In this document: positions 56,301 through 63,318 of the stretch, piece after piece
Layout: each line of letters starts with the position of its first letter
How positions within the stretch are numbered: position 1 is the first letter of the stretch
Program-made: the position numbers and the translations under genes
The notes under the pieces: model-generated
Told to the model about the DNA's origin: nothing
The model's database searches: none
What the model saw: only the letters and a program-made list of their open reading frames with translations
Source: Pseudofrankia sp. DC12
Lineage (GTDB): Bacteria > Actinomycetota > Actinomycetes > Frankiales > Frankiaceae
Length of the DNA: 64,000 nt
NCBI RefSeq assembly: GCF_000966285.1
Contig: NZ_KQ031391.1
Location: forward strand, 2,070,640-2,134,639
Reading direction: 5' to 3'

Positions 56301-57085
56301 TCGCCCGCCTCGACATGCTGGTCCTCTGGGAGGCCCAGTTCGGCGACTTCGCGAACGGCGCCCAGTCGATCATCGACGAGTTCCTCTCGGCCGGTGAGGC
56401 CAAGTGGGGCCAGCGCACCGCGCTGACGCTGCTGCTGCCACACGGTTACGAGGGCCAGGGCCCGGACCACTCCTCCGCCCGGATGGAGCGCTTCCTGACC
56501 CTCTGCGCGGACGACAACATGACGGTGTCGGCCCCCTCCTCGCCGGCCAGCTACTTCCACCTGCTGCGCCGCCAGACGCTCTCGCCGGTCCGCCGCCCGC
56601 TGGTGGTGTTCACGCCGAAGTCGATGCTGCGGCTGAAGGCCGCGACGGCAACTGTTCAGGAGCTGACGGCCGGAAGCTGGCAGCCGGTCATCGACGACGC
56701 GACGGTCACCGACCCGGCGGCCGTCCGCCGGGTGCTGCTGTCCGCCGGCAAGGTCCACTGGGACCTGGCCGACGCGCGGTCCCGCCGCGACGACAGGAAC
56801 CAGTTCGCGCTGCTGCGGGTCGAGCAGCTCTACCCGAGCCCGGGTGCCGAGGTCGCCGAGGCGCTGCGCCGCTACCCGAACGTGACCGACGTGGTCTGGG
56901 TGCAGGAGGAGCCGGCGAACCAGGGCGCCTACCCGCACGTCGCCCTGCACCTGCCCGAGCACCTCCCGGCCGGGCTCCGGCTGCGCCGCGTCTCCCGCAA
57001 GGCGTCCGCGGCCCCGGCCTCGGGTTCGTCCAAGGTCCACGAGAAGGAGCAGAAGGCCCTCGTCGAGGCCGCCTTCGCGGCTTAG
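53387..57085 (+). CDS. kgd: Multifunctional 2-oxoglutarate dehydrogenase E1/decarboxylase
   Basis: A 1,232-residue Kgd/SucA-type enzyme of the TCA cycle that decarboxylates 2-oxoglutarate with thiamine diphosphate. The first 45 residues ([20 protein letters not shown]) are the E1 N-terminal segment. An Ala/Pro linker leads to an E2-like acyltransferase domain (about 120-345), with the catalytic His in [15 protein letters not shown]. The E1 body follows: [63 protein letters not shown] and [17 protein letters not shown]. This fused E2-E1 layout is typical of actinobacteria. The GTG at 53387 is 11 bases after agagg. A strong terminator hairpin follows. Confidence 0.97.
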   Translation: MTAPAVPVSGPDFGTNEWLVFEIYQQYLADPESVSPEWREFLSDYHPGAPTATDHTDPESARAAVGTLPPTPAEAAASAAPAEAAPAPAAATVAPAAAPAAKPAAAAVPAGTATTTLRGASARVVTNMETSLHVPTATSVRAVPAKLMIDNRIVVNRHLARSRGGKISFTHLIGYAMVKALEAFPEMNNSFATVDGKPALVQPEHVNLGLAIDLVTAKGRQLVVAALKAAEAMDFAQFWGTYEDIVRRARTGKLTTDDFTGVTISLTNPGGIGTVHSVPRLMEGQGTIIGVGAMEYPAEFAGASTETLARMAISKVTTLTSTYDHRIIQGAQSGEYLRRIHQLLLGEDEFYDEIFRSLRVPYEPVRWITDIPTSHEGDLDHSARVQELIHAFRVRGHLMADTNPLEFTIRSHPDLDIRSHGLTLWDLDREFPVAGFAAHRMMSLRDVMGVLRDSYCRRVGIEYMHIQEPDERKWIQARVERSAERPDPAEQLHVLERLGAAEAFESFLQTKYVGQRRFSLEGAESAIPLLDEVLSRASGAGMDEVVIGMAHRGRLNVLANIVGKSYRQIFAEFEGHLDPQTAHGSGDVKYHLGAEGHYQCREGKRIPVSVVANPSHLEAVDPVLEGAVRAKQDILNKGIEGFTVLPVLVHGDAAFAGQGVVAETLNLSQLRGYRTGGTVHLVINNQVGFTTSPTESRSSVYATDVARMVQAPIFHVNGDDPEACVRVAALAFDYREAFHKDVVIDMICYRRRGHNEMDEPSFTQPLMYDEIAAKRSVRKLYTEALIGRGDITRDQAEEAMKTYRLELEKAFAETRDTTGDKATPQPRIVITAEDAAAAAAVSTAVPLEVVKQVIDTQVNLPADFTVHPRLRPQLERRAQMIENGSIDWACAETIALGSLLLDGRSVRLTGQDSRRGTFGQRHAVLVDRYTGQDHAPLRTLRRADGGQVGTFYAYDSLLSEYAAMGFEYGYSVARLDMLVLWEAQFGDFANGAQSIIDEFLSAGEAKWGQRTALTLLLPHGYEGQGPDHSSARMERFLTLCADDNMTVSAPSSPASYFHLLRRQTLSPVRRPLVVFTPKSMLRLKAATATVQELTAGSWQPVIDDATVTDPAAVRRVLLSAGKVHWDLADARSRRDDRNQFALLRVEQLYPSPGAEVAEALRRYPNVTDVVWVQEEPANQGAYPHVALHLPEHLPAGLRLRRVSRKASAAPASGSSKVHEKEQKALVEAAFAA

Positions 57086-57090
57086 GCGGT

Positions 57091-57123
57091 CGGCCGGAAC
57101 GGACGCTCCGCCCGTTCCGGCCG
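57091..57123 (+). terminator. Hairpin terminator after kgd
   Basis: Perfect 12-base arms CGGCCGGAACGG and CCGTTCCGGCCG with a 9-base loop begin six bases after the kgd stop. There is no T-run, as usual in this DNA. Confidence 0.75.
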
Positions 57124-57276
57124 GTCAGGCTCGCCTTCCGTAGCTGCCGCGCCAGTTGCCCACTCCGCGGGACTGATCACTATGACACTGCACAAGGCGA
57201 CACTGTCTGGTCAGAACCAGAGTGCGCACGAGCCAAACCTGCGGATCTTGCTGTCAGTCGCTGCTAGCATGCCGGC

Positions 57277-57537
57277 ATGGCTCGTACGATCACACTTCGG
57301 CTGTCAGATGAGGTGTACGAGGCCGTCAAGCGGTACGCCGAGGCCGAACAGACCTCGATGAACGCCTGGGTCGAGGGTGTGCTGAGCACCGAGGACATGC
57401 GGCGCCGGTGCGCCGCGCACGGAGCCTGGATGCGGGCCAAGCCAGGAGTCGCCGCTGCGGCTCTCGCCTTCGGCGCCGCGAACCAGGCGGCGCTGGCCGA
57501 AGCTGGGCTTCCCAGCCTCAGCCCAACGGCGCTGTGA
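57277..57537 (+). CDS. Ribbon-helix-helix antitoxin
   Basis: An 86-residue protein. The N-terminal 40 residues, ARTITLRLSDEVYEAVKRYA and the following helix, form a ribbon-helix-helix DNA-binding fold: strand TITLRL, helix DEVYEAVKRYAEAE, helix SMNAWVEGVL. The alanine-rich C-terminal half should wrap the toxin. It overlaps the next gene by four bases (GTGA), the usual layout for antitoxin and toxin. It should neutralise the downstream MazF-like protein and repress its own promoter. The pair sits just after the kgd terminator. Confidence 0.85.
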   Translation: MARTITLRLSDEVYEAVKRYAEAEQTSMNAWVEGVLSTEDMRRRCAAHGAWMRAKPGVAAAALAFGAANQAALAEAGLPSLSPTAL

Positions 57538-57845
57538 CGGCACCTCGACGCGGCGAGATCTGGACGGCCGGCAGCGGCTTGACCGCACAGGCCGTGCTGA
57601 TTATCAGTTCCACGGTCTACAACGAGATCGCGGACGAGCCGACGGTTCTCGTCGCGTTGGTCGTGACCGATGCGACCGACGATGGTTTCTGTGTCGCGCT
57701 GGGGGATGGCCAGTGGGCCGTTCTGGGACTGGTGACCTTCGTAGCCAAGGCTAGCCTGAGCGCCCGGCATCGCACTGTCGACATCCAGACCTTGACTGAC
57801 GTCAACAACATGCTCTTCAAGATTCTCGCTACCCCCGAGCGCTGA
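57534..57845 (+). CDS. MazF/PemK-like toxin
   Basis: A 103-residue protein starting GTG in a four-base overlap with the antitoxin gene. It opens APRRGEIWTAGSGLTAQAVLI, the RGEIW motif and first strands of the MazF/PemK/CcdB barrel, and continues ALVVTDATDDGFCVALGDGQ and KASLSARHRTVDIQTLTDV. MazF toxins are mRNA interferases. The usual PGRPVLVVS-type strand is divergent here, so RNA cleavage is probable but not certain. The two genes form a type II toxin-antitoxin module. Confidence 0.75.
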   Translation: MTAPRRGEIWTAGSGLTAQAVLIISSTVYNEIADEPTVLVALVVTDATDDGFCVALGDGQWAVLGLVTFVAKASLSARHRTVDIQTLTDVNNMLFKILATPER

Positions 57846-57888
57846 TCGGGTCCAGCCGGAAACCGCCGGGCGAGAAGAACGGAATCGT

Positions 57889-58068
57889 ATGTACTTCACG
57901 GACCGGGGCATCGAAGAACTTGCTGCCCGGCGCGGCGAGGAGACCGTCACCCTCGAATGGCTCGCCGACTCACTGCGCACCTTCGTCGACCTGCACCCCG
58001 AACACGAGTCCGCCGTCGAGTCCCTGGCGACCTGGCTCGCCCGCCCCGACGACGACCCCGATCTCTGA
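57889..58068 (+). CDS. DUF6104-like small conserved protein
   Basis: A 59-residue protein, MYFTDRGIEELAARRGEETV, then TLEWLADSLRTFVDLHPEHE and a short acidic end after SLATWLARPDDD. This closely follows the actinobacterial DUF6104 pattern I remember (YFTDRGIEEL, VTLEWLAERLRDFVDL, ATWLARLDD), a gene usually found immediately downstream of kgd/sucA. No function is known; a role with the 2-oxoglutarate dehydrogenase complex has only gene order behind it. Here the toxin-antitoxin pair separates it from kgd. The ATG at 57889 follows a purine-rich gagaagaacggaa stretch. It is too short to appear in many automatic gene lists. Confidence 0.85.
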   Translation: MYFTDRGIEELAARRGEETVTLEWLADSLRTFVDLHPEHESAVESLATWLARPDDDPDL

Positions 58069-58252
58069 CCCCGCGCCCCACGGGCTGGCCTCGTTTCCCG
58101 TACCTGGGCGCCTCGCCGCGGGCCAGCGCGGCGCCCGCTCCGGTGCGGCGGCCGGCCCCGGCCGCCGCTGCCCACCGCGGATCTGGAACTCCCGTGACCG
58201 ACGCGATATCGTCAGCACCGAATGCCATTGACGGTTTCATGCCCTACAAGAC

Positions 58253-58277
58253 TCATGAGTACGAAATTCATGAGTAC
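58253..58277. promoter_or_regulatory. Direct repeat TCATGAGTAC x2 upstream of the DapB-like gene
   Basis: TCATGAGTAC occurs at 58253-58262 and 58268-58277, 15 bases apart. The first copy is part of the palindrome ACTCATGAGT. A third, partial CTCATGCCGTAC follows at about 58282. It lies about 100 bases before the DapB-like start in a roughly 300-base non-coding stretch (58069-58370) and may be an operator. Confidence 0.35.
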
Positions 58278-58370
58278 AGCGCTCATGCCGTACAGGGCTT
58301 TCGTGCGAGATCGGGCTCGTTCGATACACCGTTCGTGCCTCAAGCGTTTTTACGTCGTTCAGGAGGATCG

Positions 58371-59417
58371 ATGCCTCAGGACCGCTACCGCGTCATTCAA
58401 TGGACGACTGGCCGCGTCGGAAGTGTTGCGGTCCGACACTTCGCGGATAACTCCGCCTTCGATCTCGTCGGCGTGCTCGTCACCGACCCGGCCAAGGTCG
58501 GCAAGGATGCCGGCGACATCGTCGGTGCCGCCCCGACGGGCGTTCTCGCGACCGACGACGTGGCGGCGACGATCGCGCTCCAGGCCGACTGCGTCTTCTA
58601 CACACCGGCGCGCGCCGACATCGACGTGATTTGCCGTCTCCTGCGCTCCGGCAAGAACGTCGTCGCGACCAGCAGCTACTTCTACCCGACCGAGAGCAAT
58701 CGGCCGGGCGTCGAGAAGATCGAGGCCGCCTGTCGAGACGGCGGGACGTCCTTCCATGCCGCCGGCATTCATCCTGGCTACGCGGGCGACCTCCTCCCAC
58801 TCACCCTGGCCCGGATCACGAGCAAGATCAGAAAAATCGAGATCTACGAGATCGTCGACGTCCTCACCGACGCCTCGGACCATGTCGACATCATGGGGTT
58901 CGGCCACACCCCGGATGAATTCCTCTCGGTGCCGAACATGTTAGGCCAGGCCGTCCCCGTCTTCGCCCAGTCCATGGCCATGATCGTGGAAGGGCTCGGG
59001 AAGACGGTCGAGAAGGTGACGTCCGAGCTGGAGATCGCCACTGCCACGAAGGACATCCCGCACGAGACGGGCGTCGTCCGGGCCGGCACGGTCGCCGCTC
59101 AGCACCACGAATGGTCGGCGTGGACGGATGGCGTGCCGCTGGTGGTGTTCCACGCGTTCTACGCACTCAGCGACGACATCGAACCCAGCTGGAACTGCGG
59201 CAAGACCCGTTACCGGATCCTCATCGAAGGCGACCCGTCGACGGAGCTCACTCTTGAAGGCATGCCCGGCCCGAACGGAGCCTGTGCCCACCCGGGCTAC
59301 ACCTGGACCGCGATGGCCGCCATCAACTCGATCCCGGACGTCTGCGACGCCGAGCCGGGCCTCGTCACGCACTTCGACCTGGGCCTCGTGCGGCCGCTCG
59401 GCCTCGTGCGGCCGTAG
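58371..59417 (+). CDS. Dihydrodipicolinate-reductase-like NAD(P)-dependent oxidoreductase
   Basis: A 348-residue Rossmann enzyme of the DapB-N-like group that also includes 2,4-diaminopentanoate dehydrogenase. The cofactor loop is VIQWTTGRVGSVAVRHFADN near residue 8. CVFYTPARADIDVICRLL, GKNVVATSSYFYP and FHAAGIHPGYAGDLLPL are typical of these amine-dehydrogenase-like proteins. The true DapB catalytic His-His pair is not obvious, so lysine biosynthesis is unlikely. The substrate is unknown. The ATG at 58371 has aggagg five bases upstream. The very C-terminus ends with LGLVRP duplicated, from an 18-base imperfect tandem repeat, probably a harmless slippage. Confidence 0.85.
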   Translation: MPQDRYRVIQWTTGRVGSVAVRHFADNSAFDLVGVLVTDPAKVGKDAGDIVGAAPTGVLATDDVAATIALQADCVFYTPARADIDVICRLLRSGKNVVATSSYFYPTESNRPGVEKIEAACRDGGTSFHAAGIHPGYAGDLLPLTLARITSKIRKIEIYEIVDVLTDASDHVDIMGFGHTPDEFLSVPNMLGQAVPVFAQSMAMIVEGLGKTVEKVTSELEIATATKDIPHETGVVRAGTVAAQHHEWSAWTDGVPLVVFHAFYALSDDIEPSWNCGKTRYRILIEGDPSTELTLEGMPGPNGACAHPGYTWTAMAAINSIPDVCDAEPGLVTHFDLGLVRPLGLVRP

Positions 59418-59488
59418 TCGACGACGGGAGGAGCACCGGCGCTGCTGTCGGCGGGTCAGCACCTTCCCGGCGCCGGTCGGCACCGAAC

Positions 59489-59599
59489 TGGTCCGAGCGA
59501 GTCGCGGGCGCAAGCCCGGTAGTGATCACGACCAGCGACCCCGACGATCTCAGTGCCCTCGCCGCGGGCGACGCACGCATCCGCGTGGCGCCCGTCTGA
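59489..59599 (+). pseudogene. C-terminal remnant of a PIN-domain (VapC) toxin
   Basis: The frame ending at the TGA 59597-59599 reads SPVVITTSDPDDLSALAAGD and then ARIRVAPV. The TSDPDDL element followed by a short final strand is the C-terminal end of VapC/PIN ribonucleases, where the first Asp is a metal ligand. The rest of the toxin and any antitoxin gene are missing. Only about 37 codons are left. Confidence 0.5.
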
Positions 59600-59641
59600 C
59601 CACCGGTTCCGAGAGCCGGCCGTGGCGGCCGGGCTTCTCGG

Positions 59642-60616
59642 TCAGACGGTCAGCACGAGCTTGCCGTAGAGCTCGCCCTGAGCCATGCGTTCGAAGGAGG
59701 CCCGAGCATCGGACAACGGGCGGACGTCGTCGATCAGCGGGCGAACACCGGTGCGGTCGAGGAAGGCGACCAAGGCGGCCAGCTCGTCGCGGGTGCCCAT
59801 CGTCGAGCCCAGGACGTTGAGCTGCAGGAAGAAGATCCGGGTCAGGTCGGCGGGCGGATTCGGGCCGCTGGTCGCCCCGGAGCAGACCACCGTCCCGCCA
59901 GGGCGCAGTGACTTCAGCGAGTGCCCCCAGGTGGCGGCGCCGACCGTCTCGATGACGGCGTCCACCCGCGCCGGCACCCGCGCTCCGGTCTCCAGCGCGG
60001 CGTCGGCGCCCAGGTCGAGCGCCCGCTTGCGCTTCGTCTCGTCACGGGACGTGACGAAGACGGTATGGCCGGCGGCCTTGGCCAGCAGGATGGCGGCGGT
60101 GGCGACGCCGCCGCCGGCGCCCTGGATGAGCAGCCTGCCGCCACCGTCGGCGGGCAGGCCAGCCTTCGTGAAGACCATCCGGTAGGCGGTCAGCCATGCC
60201 GTCGGTAGGCAGGCCGCCTCCTCCCACGACAGCGACGCGGGTTTCGGCACCAGGTTGCGGGCCGGGACGGCGACCTGCTCGGCCAGCGTGCCGGGGTGCA
60301 GCTCGGAGAGCAGCGAGCGCTTCGGGTCGAGCGTCTCGTCCCCGCCGCCGGCGGCCGGGTCGCCGATCACCGCGTGGATCACGACCTCGGTCCCGTCCGC
60401 GGTGACACCGGCTGCGTCGCAGCCGAGGATCATCGGCAGCCGCTCGGCCGGCAGGCCCACCCCGCGCAGGCTGAACAGGTCGTGGTGGTTGAGCGCCGCG
60501 GCGCGGACCGAGACCGTCGTCCAGCCGTCCGGGGCGGCCGGTTCCGGCTGCTCCCCCACGGCCAGGCCAGCCAGTGGGTCGTCGGGGTTGATGGACACTG
60601 CAGCGGCGGCAAGCAC
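59642..60616 (-). CDS. Zinc-independent MDR oxidoreductase (quinone-oxidoreductase-like)
   Basis: A 324-residue medium-chain reductase without structural or catalytic zinc cysteines. It has VSVRAAALNHHDLFSLRGVG, ILGCDAAGVTADGTEVVIHA, CLPTAWLTAYRMVFTKAGLP, LLIQGAGGGVATAAILLAKA (the Rossmann loop) and VCSGATSGPNPP. NADPH-dependent quinone or enone reduction is the likely activity; the substrate is unknown. The start is unclear: GTG 60616 is used, TTG 60622 and GTG 60595 are alternatives. It is convergent with the DapB-like gene and divergent from the small zinc-ribbon gene. Confidence 0.9.
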   Translation of the reverse strand: MLAAAAVSINPDDPLAGLAVGEQPEPAAPDGWTTVSVRAAALNHHDLFSLRGVGLPAERLPMILGCDAAGVTADGTEVVIHAVIGDPAAGGGDETLDPKRSLLSELHPGTLAEQVAVPARNLVPKPASLSWEEAACLPTAWLTAYRMVFTKAGLPADGGGRLLIQGAGGGVATAAILLAKAAGHTVFVTSRDETKRKRALDLGADAALETGARVPARVDAVIETVGAATWGHSLKSLRPGGTVVCSGATSGPNPPADLTRIFFLQLNVLGSTMGTRDELAALVAFLDRTGVRPLIDDVRPLSDARASFERMAQGELYGKLVLTV

Positions 60617-60822
60617 GGACAAAACCTACGGCCGGCGCCCTACAGGTGCCACCTCAGCACTCACGGCCAAGACGCGCCACGTTCGGGCGGACGCCAGGAG
60701 GTCAGGCCGTCCTGGACCAACGTCCGCGGCGGACGGCCACGGCGCGCCCACGCCGCGGCCACAGCGGCCCGTGACTTCTCGGGGGGTGCCGGTCGCGGCC
60801 CGGCGCCGGATGTGCTGGACTC

Positions 60823-61146
60823 GTGACCGTGGTGGCTCCTGAACCGACGTCGCCCCCGACCGGACCAGCCGCCGCCAGGGCGGTGCCGCCCGTGACCGGC
60901 CCCGCCACGGTGCCCTCTGCGCCCCCGGCGCCGGCGGGCCGGCGCGCGCGCGGCCCGCGTTGGCGGCGCCGGGAGCCCGCCGACGAGCCGTCGCCAGAGC
61001 CGCGGCTCTACTCAGACGACGGCCTGCCCGTGTTCGTCGTCCCGCACGGCGACTTCGTCGCCTGCTCCTACACCGGCTGCGGCGCGCTGCGCCTGGTCGA
61101 GGACGTAGCCGCGAAGGCCCCCTGCACCGCCTGCGGCCGAGTCTGA
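60823..61146 (+). CDS. Small zinc-ribbon protein, unknown function
   Basis: A 107-residue protein. The first 65 residues are a Pro/Ala/Arg-rich low-complexity region. The last 45 begin LYSDDGLPVFVVPHGDFVAC and carry four cysteines in a C-x4-C ... C-x2-C arrangement (CSYTGCGALRL, APCTACGRV), a probable zinc ribbon. The GTG at 60823 gives the whole frame; no strong ribosome site is seen. I do not recognise the family. It ends 19 bases before a strong hairpin and is not in an obvious operon. Confidence 0.65.
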   Translation: MTVVAPEPTSPPTGPAAARAVPPVTGPATVPSAPPAPAGRRARGPRWRRREPADEPSPEPRLYSDDGLPVFVVPHGDFVACSYTGCGALRLVEDVAAKAPCTACGRV

Positions 61147-61165
61147 CGTCCACCCAACGAAGAAC

Positions 61166-61205
61166 GCCGGGTGCCCGGCTCCTCTGAAGGAGCCGGGCAC
61201 CCGGC
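61166..61205 (+). terminator. Very strong hairpin after the zinc-ribbon gene
   Basis: Perfect 18-base arms (GCCGGGTGCCCGGCTCCT and its complement) enclose a 4-base loop CTGA. It lies 20 bases after the zinc-ribbon stop and would end that transcript; no T-run follows. Confidence 0.85.
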
Positions 61206-61314
61206 GATCAACTCACCCCGCACCCTGCCAAGGTCCTGACCCTGGACAAGGTCCCACCCCGGCACTCCGCCCCGCCCCCGAACCACGCTGGGGAGGGCGC
61301 TCAGCGCCCGAGCC

Positions 61315-61360
61315 GGCGAAGAGGCCAGAGGCGCGAAGCGCCGTTTCTGGCCTCTTCGCC
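61315..61360 (-). terminator. Compound hairpin abutting the malic enzyme stop
   Basis: Perfect 15-base arms GGCGAAGAGGCCAGA and TCTGGCCTCTTCGCC enclose a smaller GGCGC-GAA-GCGCC stem. It touches the minus-strand stop codon of the malic enzyme gene at 61361 and is its likely terminator. The inner motif GGCGCGAAGCGCC also forms one arm of the hairpin at 31580-31613. Confidence 0.8.
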
Positions 61361-62599
61361 TTATCGCCGCGCGACTCCCTCGGCCTTCGCGGCGGCGGCG
61401 ACCGCGGCGGCGACCGCCGGAGCGACCCGCCGGTCGAACGGGCTCGGGATGATGTGGTCCACGGCCAGCTCGTCCGCGATCACGTCGGCGAGCGCCCGGG
61501 CCGCGGCGAGCTTCATGCCCTCGGTGACCCGGCTCGCCCGCACGTCGAGCGCCCCGCGGAAGACACCGGGGAAGGCGAGCACGTTGTTGATCTGGTTCGG
61601 GAAGTCGCTGCGCCCGGTGGCGACGATGGCGGCGTACCGGCGGGCGACCTCGGGGTGAACCTCCGGGTCGGGGTTGGCCATCGCGAAGATGATCGAGTTG
61701 GGCGCCATGGTCGCGACGGCCTCCTCGGCCACCGTGCCCGAGGACAGCCCGATGAAGACGTCGGCCCCGGCCAGCGCCGCCTCGATCGAGCCGGACAGCC
61801 CCGCCTTGTTGGTCAGCGCGGCGAGCTCGGCCTTGACCGGGGTCAGGTCGGCCCGGCCGGTGTGGATCATGCCCTTGCGGTCGCCGACGGCGATGTCGCC
61901 GATGCCCGCCGCGAGAATGATCTTGGTCACGGCCATCCCGGAGGCGCCCGCGCCGGAGACGACCACCCGAAGGTCCTCAAGGCCCCGCCCTGTCAGCCGG
62001 GCCGCGTTCTCCAGGGCGGCGAGCGCGACGATCGCGGTGCCGTGCTGGTCGTCGTGGAAGACCGGGATGTCCAGGCGCTCCTGCAGCCGGCGCTCGATCT
62101 CGAAGCAGCGCGGCGCGGAGATGTCCTCCAGGTTGATCCCGCCGAAGCTCGGGGCGATCGCGGCGACCGTGTTGATGATCTCCTCGACGTCCTTGGTGTC
62201 CAGGCAGATCGGCACCGAGTCGACACCGGCGAAGTGCTTGAACAGCGCGGCCTTGCCCTCCATGACGGGCATGGCCGCGGCCGGGCCGATGTCGCCGAGC
62301 CCGAGCACGGCGGTGCCGTCCGTGACGACGGCGACCAGGTTGCCGCGCCAGGTGTAGTCCTCCGCCAGCGCCGGCGTCTCCTCGATCGCCAGGCACACCC
62401 GGGCGACCCCGGGGGTGTAGGCCATCGAGAGGTCGTCGGCGTTCTCCAGCGGGGAGGTCACCTCAAGAGCGATCTTGCCGCCACGGTGCAGCGTGAAGAC
62501 CGGGTCGTCGTCGGACACCCGCGGGCTGACGGCGACGGAGGCGCCGGCGACGGAGGAGGAGATCTGGTCGAAGGTCTGGTGGTCTGCGGTCGCTGTCAC
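61361..62599 (-). CDS. Malic enzyme, oxaloacetate-decarboxylating
   Basis: A 412-residue short-form bacterial malic enzyme, converting malate to pyruvate and CO2 with reduction of NAD(P). Key segments are SMAYTPGVARVCLAI (catalytic Tyr), MEGKAALFKHFAGVDSVPI (catalytic Lys), GGINLEDISAPRCFEIERRL, IPVFHDDQHGTAIVALAAL (metal ligands), VVVSGAGASGMAVTKIILAA (dinucleotide loop), AMANPDPEV and FPNQINNVLAFPGVFRGALD. There is no phosphotransacetylase-like C-terminal extension. The GTG at 62599 follows aggag by 8 bases. NAD versus NADP preference is not decided by the sequence. It is monocistronic with its own terminator. Confidence 0.95.
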   Translation of the reverse strand: MTATADHQTFDQISSSVAGASVAVSPRVSDDDPVFTLHRGGKIALEVTSPLENADDLSMAYTPGVARVCLAIEETPALAEDYTWRGNLVAVVTDGTAVLGLGDIGPAAAMPVMEGKAALFKHFAGVDSVPICLDTKDVEEIINTVAAIAPSFGGINLEDISAPRCFEIERRLQERLDIPVFHDDQHGTAIVALAALENAARLTGRGLEDLRVVVSGAGASGMAVTKIILAAGIGDIAVGDRKGMIHTGRADLTPVKAELAALTNKAGLSGSIEAALAGADVFIGLSSGTVAEEAVATMAPNSIIFAMANPDPEVHPEVARRYAAIVATGRSDFPNQINNVLAFPGVFRGALDVRASRVTEGMKLAAARALADVIADELAVDHIIPSPFDRRVAPAVAAAVAAAAKAEGVARR

Positions 62600-63318
62600 G
62601 GAAGTGCTCCTGTTTGCGGGCGCCCTGTCGCCTGGCGTGGTAGCTGTGCTTGGCGCGGCTTCGGGGCTAATGCTGGTGGAGGTCCAGGAAGTGCTGAGCT
62701 CGCCCGTCGACTGACAAGGCGGGTGCTCGTGCGGTCATTCCGGGGGTCGCCCAGCGTGGTCGGGCGGGCCCGACTCCGGGGTTCCGGTGGCATCCCTCCG
62801 GATGGACATCGCGGCTTCCGGGGAGCAGACCGATGGTCGGCGAGCAGCGGGAGCCGCCGCCTCCGGCGTGAGGAGGCGGGGGTGGAACCGGGGGTCGCCC
62901 GGGGCACCGTTCAAATATTGCACGTCGTGGGCGTTCCTTGGCGACCGGCCCGGCAGGTGCGATCGCCCGACCGCGGCCGACGCTTACATGAACGACATGC
63001 AAGAGAAATGTCTTGAAACATGAACGAAGCATCCCTGTAGCACCACTGACACGCCACCAGGCTTGGGTGATTGCCCAGGACGTGCGCCGCCGCTGTCGCC
63101 TGCCCGCCCCCAGAAACGGCCTGGCAGGACCGCGCAGCGCGGCCCGCGCGCCGTGACGGGGAGGGAGCAGCCGAGCGCCTGCCGAGCCAGCGAACGACCA
63201 CCGGCGGCCGGCCGGGGACCTGACGGTCCGCGAGCCGCACCGCCACGGGCGGCCCGTCTGGACCGGCGCGGCGGAGCCGTCCGGATCGGGTATCGGTTGG
63301 AATCTGGAGAGGATCGGC
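62600..63318. other. Long intergenic stretch before the binding-protein gene
   Basis: About 720 bases between divergent genes. No credible protein frame. A less GC-rich patch at about 62985-63030 holds ACATGAACGA twice (62986-62995, 63018-63027) and the inverted pair GACAT...ATGTC between them, possibly a regulator site for the downstream transporter gene, some 290 bases before its start. Confidence 0.4.
62986..63027. promoter_or_regulatory. Repeat cluster ACATGAACGA, possible operator
   Basis: ACATGAACGA is repeated exactly, 32 bases apart (three helical turns). Between the copies lies GACATGCAAGAGAAATGTC, with 5-base inverted arms. The patch is A+T-rich against its surroundings and lies upstream of the binding-protein gene. 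Confidence 0.3.
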
